Origin: Treponema sp.
GTDB taxonomy: Bacteria; Spirochaetota; Spirochaetia; Treponematales; Breznakiellaceae
DNA: 8,792 nt
Direction of reading: 5' to 3'
Assembly: GCA_009780545.1 (NCBI GenBank)
Contig: WQZW01000041.1
Location: forward strand, 1 to 8,792
Shown here piece after piece: positions 5,956 to 8,792 of the stretch (within the stretch, counting starts at the first letter, position 1; each line of letters starts with the position of its first letter). Both the position numbers and the translations under genes were made by a program. The notes under the pieces were generated by a model. It had not been told where the DNA came from, ran no database searches, and saw only the letters and a program-made list of their open reading frames with translations.

Positions 5956-7148
5956 CATTCACAGGATGACGGGCCGGACAGGATGCGGTTTCCCGATGCC
6001 AGACCGACCTCGTGAATCAACGGGTGGAAACCGAATATCCTCTCGTAGTCATCGAGCCGGTTCCGGTACTCGTCCACCGCATCTCCCTTGACCAGGGCGT
6101 AGGTGCAGCCGCCGAATCCCTCGCCGGCCATCCTCGCCCCGCACACGCCCGGCGTTTCCTGGGCCCGCTTCACCATCCAGTCGATCTCCGGGCAGCTTAT
6201 CTCGTACAGGTCGCGAAGTCCTTCGTGCGAATGGAAGATTAGTTTGGCAAAGCTCGGCAGATCGGCCCGGCGTAACAGTTCGCCGGCATCATGCACCCGC
6301 TGTATGTCCTGCACCGCATACAGACTCCGGCGGCGTATCTTCTCCGGCAGATTTCCCATGGAATCCATCAGGTCCTCGGCGACGAATTCCCGGAGGCTCG
6401 CCCCTTCCCTTCGGTGGGAAAGTTTCTGCACGGCGGCGGCAATGTCCAGCTTGCGCGTCTCGATCTCGGCCTCGGTCCCGAGCCGGGGAACGCGGGAATC
6501 GGTCAACACCAGCCTGTACCCCGCAAGCGGGGACTTGATCCCGGTGATGGAAAGGTTGGCCTCGTCGATGACAAGGAATTCCTCGTCCCCCCAGCAGAGG
6601 CCGGCAAGGTAGTCGGCGAGGCAGGGTTCCTGTTCAAAGTAAAGCCGGTGGGTGGAGGCAAGCGCGACCGCCAATGCCCGGTCATCGAACTCGAAACCCA
6701 GCATTTCCCGCAGCGCCATTGCCGTGGCGATCTCGATTGCCGTGGACGATGCCAGCCCCACCGACTGGGGAATATCGCCGATCACGGTAAAATTAAGCCC
6801 CTTGAGGGAGACGCCCAGCTCGCTGAAGAGGTGAATCGCCACTTTTGCGTAGTTGGCCCAGCGGTCTTCCCGCTTATACTTCAGGCTGGCCATGGTCGTG
6901 CGCTTCCGTTCGCTCAGGTTGGGGGCATAGAATCGCAGGGAACCGTCCTTTCTCGGACTTATCGCCACCTGAGCCCAGCGGTCTATCGCTGCCGACAGGA
7001 AAAGTCCGGGACTAAGGCAATGTTCGCCAAGGAGATGCAGCCTTCCCGGTGCCCTGGCGATAACGATTCTGTCGGCCTCCCCGTCTTTCCCGACCCCGTC
7101 GGCCTCCAGGTCGTATTCCTTTCGGTGAATGGCACCAATATCTTGCAT
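5955..7148 (-). CDS. Galactokinase-like GHMP sugar kinase, divergent
   Basis: A 397-residue member of the GHMP kinase superfamily, close in layout to galactokinase (galactose + ATP to galactose 1-phosphate, Leloir pathway, cytoplasm). Motif 1 is APGRLHLLGEH (33-43) with the catalytic arginine R36. Motif 2, the phosphate loop, is PQSVGLASSTA (127-137). The catalytic aspartate is probably D179 in CLADYLAG. Motif 3 is GARMAGEGFGGC (337-348). In classical galactokinases motif 1 continues as GEHTDYNxG, whose Asp contacts the sugar. Here it reads GEHCLSPG, so that Asp is missing, and motif 3 has GEG for GGG. The substrate may therefore not be galactose. The ATG at 7148 lies in the second of two copies of TTGCGGGATAATG, and the ribosome binding site is weak (GAGGGTTGCGGG). 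First gene of the probable four-gene operon. Stop TGA. Confidence 0.85.
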   Translation of the reverse strand: MQDIGAIHRKEYDLEADGVGKDGEADRIVIARAPGRLHLLGEHCLSPGLFLSAAIDRWAQVAISPRKDGSLRFYAPNLSERKRTTMASLKYKREDRWANYAKVAIHLFSELGVSLKGLNFTVIGDIPQSVGLASSTAIEIATAMALREMLGFEFDDRALAVALASTHRLYFEQEPCLADYLAGLCWGDEEFLVIDEANLSITGIKSPLAGYRLVLTDSRVPRLGTEAEIETRKLDIAAAVQKLSHRREGASLREFVAEDLMDSMGNLPEKIRRRSLYAVQDIQRVHDAGELLRRADLPSFAKLIFHSHEGLRDLYEISCPEIDWMVKRAQETPGVCGARMAGEGFGGCTYALVKGDAVDEYRNRLDDYERIFGFHPLIHEVGLASGNRILSGPSSCE

Positions 7149-7186
7149 TATCCCGCAACCCTCGTCTTTCCCACATTATCCCGCAA
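7146..7186 (-). repeat. 13-bp direct repeat covering the GHMP kinase start
   Basis: On the minus strand TTGCGGGATAATG occurs at 7174-7186 and 7146-7158, 28 bp apart. The downstream copy contains the kinase ATG and its weak ribosome binding site. The upstream copy has an ATG in a different frame, which opens a short overlapping reading frame. Both copies also contain GATAAT, one mismatch from a -10 hexamer. Confidence 0.8.
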
Positions 7187-7308
7187 GGCAAAGTCCATTT
7201 TGCCGACAAAATACGCCGATGCCCTCGGCAAATGCAGGCACTCCCTCCGGAACCCACAAACTATCCCCGCTTTCTACCATTTTTCAGCGAAAATTCCCGA
7301 GCCACCTC
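7149..7308 (-). other. Leader region of the GHMP kinase operon
   Basis: About 150 nt of untranslated leader is expected between the promoter at 7309-7337 and the start at 7148. Visible elements are short hairpins: TTTTC/GAAAA (7281-7285 with 7289-7293), GCCGA/TCGGC (7216-7220 with 7226-7230) and TTTTG/CAAAA around 7198-7211. The 13-bp repeat lies at the end. No known riboswitch pattern was recognised. Confidence 0.4.
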
Positions 7309-7337
7309 AGTATACCGGAGTGCCCTTTGAATGTCAA
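7309..7337 (-). promoter_or_regulatory. Sigma-70 promoter for the GHMP kinase operon
   Basis: On the minus strand the -35 TTGACA (7332-7337) is perfect, the spacer is 17 bp, and the -10 is TATACT (7309-7314), five of six consensus bases. Transcription would start near 7302 and run leftward into the kinase, surE, TPR and NHL genes. It is the best-matching promoter in the window. Confidence 0.75.
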
Positions 7338-7506
7338 AACCGAGCGTGCGTTTTGGTTTGCAGGAAATCCGATCATGACAGGAGATTCAATCTGCCGTAT
7401 GCGGACCGACCAATCCCCATCCTCGCCGGCCCGTGACCGAAGGCCTTTCCGGTTTGGGGCGCGCCGGAGTACGATCGTCGCTTCCTCGGAACAAAGCCAT
7501 GCCACC

Positions 7507-7535
7507 TTTACATTCCCGCCGGAATCCGGTATAAG
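7507..7535 (+). promoter_or_regulatory. Sigma-70 promoter for rpmB
   Basis: The -35 TTTACA (7507-7512) and -10 TATAAG (7530-7535) are 17 bp apart, each with five of six consensus bases. The start would fall near 7542, giving a leader of about 80 nt. It is divergent from the kinase-operon promoter, with about 170 bp between the two in which no gene or other clear signal is seen. Confidence 0.65.
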
Positions 7536-7542
7536 GATTGGA

Positions 7543-7600
7543 CCTAGGTTGAGAAACCGCCCGTCGGTTCCTCCGGCTGTCGGTAAAATTGCCCTAGGGC
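7543..7600 (+). repeat. Paired CCTAGG palindromes in the rpmB leader
   Basis: CCTAGG lies at 7543-7548, at about the predicted transcript start, and again inside the 10-bp palindrome GCCCTAGGGC (7591-7600), ten bases before the Shine-Dalgarno. The two can pair with each other and close the leader into a loop. Many ribosomal protein genes are controlled through their leaders, but no known L28 regulatory structure is recognised here. Confidence 0.35.
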
Positions 7601-7623
7601 TTGAAACGTAAGGAAGGATCACA

Positions 7624-7863
7624 ATGGCACGAACCTGCGACATCTGCGGCAAGCACACGCAGTTTGGCAACAAAGTCAGCCACGCGAAGAACCGCACCAG
7701 GCGAACCTGGAAACCGAACCTGGTAAAGGTAAAGACCGAAATCGGGGGAACGACCTTCACGGCAAAGATCTGCACCCGTTGCCTCCGCAGCGACTTTATC
7801 ACCAAAAAAGTCCGCGTCCCCGGCAGCCGGCAAGAGTACACCTCCTCCGGAAGCCAATCTTAG
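7624..7863 (+). CDS. rpmB: 50S ribosomal protein L28
   Basis: A 79-residue L28 protein of the large ribosomal subunit. It begins [32 protein letters not shown], matching the family throughout (written here in segments: residues 1-16 and 17-32). The cysteine pairs C5/C8 and C50/C53 make it the zinc-binding type. The length is normal. AAGGAAGGA (7610-7618) lies five bases before the ATG. It is the only plus-strand gene, stands alone with its own promoter, and converges on ttcA with 40 bp between the two stop codons. L33 (rpmG), a common neighbour of rpmB, is not seen here. Stop TAG. Confidence 0.98.
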   Translation: MARTCDICGKHTQFGNKVSHAKNRTRRTWKPNLVKVKTEIGGTTFTAKICTRCLRSDFITKKVRVPGSRQEYTSSGSQS

Positions 7864-7867
7864 TACC

Positions 7868-7891
7868 GGCCGGGCAGACATGGCGCCGGCC
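7868..7891. terminator. Possible shared terminator between rpmB and ttcA
   Basis: GGCCGG (7868-7873) and CCGGCC (7886-7891) can form a 6-bp G/C stem with a 12-base loop in the 40-bp gap between the two convergent genes. Only a three-base T-run follows on the plus strand and none on the minus strand, so termination there would be weak or need another factor. Confidence 0.3.
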
Positions 7892-7903
7892 ACGTTTGCC
7901 CGC

Positions 7904-8644
7904 CTACTGAACCAGCATATCCCTGCCGCCCGACGCAAGGGCACCGAGGACCCGCCGTTTGGCCGCCCCGGAAGAGCCCGTAAAGTCGGCAATCCTCCGC
8001 CTCATTTCCCGCCGCTTGGAATTCACCCCATAAGGACAGGTGCAGGCCGTGCTGAGGATGTCCAGCTCGCCGGCACAGTCGATGATCTGCCGTTCCTCCA
8101 GGTGGGCAAGCGGGCGGATCAGGCTGATCGGGTACTTCCGATACTTCAGCAGCACCGGCATGGCTTCCATTTCGCCCTTGTTGCAAAGGTTCATGAAAAA
8201 AGTTTCGATGATGTCGTCCAGATGATGCCCCAGGGCGATCTTGTTGAATCCCTTCTCCATGGCGTACTTTAGGAGCTCGGTGCGCCTTTGGGTCGAACAC
8301 CAGTAGCAGTTCATCTTCTGCCCTTCCTTCAGGCGGCCGATGATCGGAACGAAGATGTCATTGAAGGGAATGCCCCAGTCGCCGAGCCGGCCGGCCAGGC
8401 TGGATTTTTTGCAACAGGAGCAGAAATCGCTGGAAACGTGCAGGGCGGCAAGCTCGTAACCGATCTTGAGGGCCGGCCTGATCGAGGCAAGCGCCCAGGC
8501 AAGCACCGTGGAGTCCTTGCCCCCGGAAGTGGCGATGAGGATGCGGTCGCCCTCCTCGATGAGCCCGCGCTCCATAACGGCCTTTACCGTCAGCTTGCGG
8601 ACCACGGCCTGCGCGTCGGCCTTCCTGAAGAACCTGTCTGCCAT
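7904..8644 (-). CDS. ttcA: tRNA 2-thiocytidine(32) synthetase TtcA-like protein
   Basis: A PP-loop ATPase of the TtcA/TilS superfamily. TtcA proteins adenylate C32 in the tRNA anticodon loop and replace its oxygen with sulfur, using an iron-sulfur cluster. The PP-loop SGGKDS is at residues 40-45. The CxxC pair C113/C116 and a later cysteine (C201 or C203, in ACTCPYG) match the cluster ligands. ALGHHLDDIIETFF (137-150) is the family signature. At 246 residues it is shorter than the E. coli enzyme (about 310), lacking the C-terminal tail. It has an additional cysteine cluster CSCC at 75-78. The ATG at 8644 follows GGGAGG. It lies 47 bp downstream of selC on the same strand and may share its transcript. 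Related short TtcA-like proteins may act on other tRNA positions. Stop TAG. Confidence 0.9.
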   Translation of the reverse strand: MADRFFRKADAQAVVRKLTVKAVMERGLIEEGDRILIATSGGKDSTVLAWALASIRPALKIGYELAALHVSSDFCSCCKKSSLAGRLGDWGIPFNDIFVPIIGRLKEGQKMNCYWCSTQRRTELLKYAMEKGFNKIALGHHLDDIIETFFMNLCNKGEMEAMPVLLKYRKYPISLIRPLAHLEERQIIDCAGELDILSTACTCPYGVNSKRREMRRRIADFTGSSGAAKRRVLGALASGGRDMLVQ

Positions 8645-8691
8645 TTACGCCTCCCTGCCTCGAACGTAAGCCTGAATCCCGGGAGTAAAAA

Positions 8692-8785
8692 TGGCGGAGG
8701 CGTGTGAGAATCGAACTCACCAAGGACGTTTCCACCCTTTGACGGATTTGAAGTCCGCAGCCGCCACCAGACGACATTCACCTCC
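8692..8785 (-). tRNA. selC: Selenocysteine tRNA (tRNA-Sec, anticodon UCA)
   Basis: A complete tRNA of 94 nt with encoded CCA and discriminator G (8695). The anticodon loop CUUCAAA (8747-8753) has UCA at 8749-8751, complementary to UGA. Features typical of bacterial tRNA-Sec are present. The D-stem has 6 bp (GUCGUC/GGCGGC) with a UGGU loop. The variable arm has 7 bp (AAGGGUG/CGUCCUU) with a GAAA loop. The T-arm is GUGAG-UUCGAUU-CUCAC. The acceptor arm pairs GGAGGUG with CGCCUCC (7 bp), and the eighth position is A opposite A instead of a pair. The charged tRNA is made from serine through SelA and delivered by SelB to UGA codons followed by a SECIS hairpin. The organism should therefore have selA, selB, selD and selenoproteins, none of which is seen here. 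Confidence 0.93.
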
Positions 8786-8792
8786 GCAGGTG

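Noticed and set aside
7012..7257. 81-residue frame overlapping the kinase start
   Set aside because: Not listed as a gene because it has no recognisable domain; its inner ATG is discussed with the 13-bp repeat.
6291..7436. 381-residue plus-strand reading frame opposite the sugar kinase
   Set aside because: It runs through the kinase and its promoter region and resembles no protein family; the kinase motifs on the minus strand are clear.
7284..7841. 185-residue minus-strand reading frame across rpmB
   Set aside because: Shadow of L28; the plus-strand L28 has intact zinc cysteines and a good ribosome binding site.
1..8792. CRISPR array or phage-defence system
   Set aside because: No regularly spaced repeats and no Cas, toxin or nuclease-type defence genes are present.

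Overview
The window looks like chromosomal DNA from a GC-rich, selenocysteine-using bacterium. My best guess is a spirochaete of the Treponema type. The supporting signs are a small RRM protein with a glycine-rich tail, an aldolase fused to a VOC domain, an NHL/TPR secreted protein and a selC gene. None of these is decisive, and a 16S or protein search would be needed to fix the taxon. All protein genes except rpmB lie on the minus strand.

Layout from left to right. Positions 1-189 hold a hairpin-rich intergenic repeat (copy A). Next is a KDPG/KHG aldolase with a C-terminal glyoxalase-like domain (190-1152), then a 93-residue RNA-binding protein (1261-1542). A 579-bp gap follows, with a second, inverted copy of the repeat (copy B) and a probable promoter plus a leader of about 300 nt for the RNA-binding protein. 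The block from 2122 to 7148 reads leftward as one probable operon: a divergent galactokinase-like GHMP kinase, SurE nucleotidase, a TPR protein, and a secreted TPR-NHL-VWA-like protein. It has a near-consensus promoter at 7309-7337. The single plus-strand gene, rpmB (ribosomal protein L28), is divergent from that operon with its own promoter at 7507-7535. It converges on ttcA, a tRNA C32 thiolase. A complete tRNA-Sec gene (selC, anticodon UCA) lies 47 bp upstream of ttcA.

The genes form several small functional groups. rpmB, ttcA and selC concern translation. The kinase and SurE handle sugar and nucleotide phosphates. The last two operon genes are probably an envelope or scaffold pair, tightly coupled by a 4-base GTGA overlap. 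The most notable points are the tRNA-Sec gene beside a tRNA thiolase, the two structured repeat copies whose hairpin stems are kept while their loops differ, a galactokinase-like enzyme lacking the usual sugar-binding aspartate, and its UGA stop followed at once by a stem-loop and an open in-frame extension.
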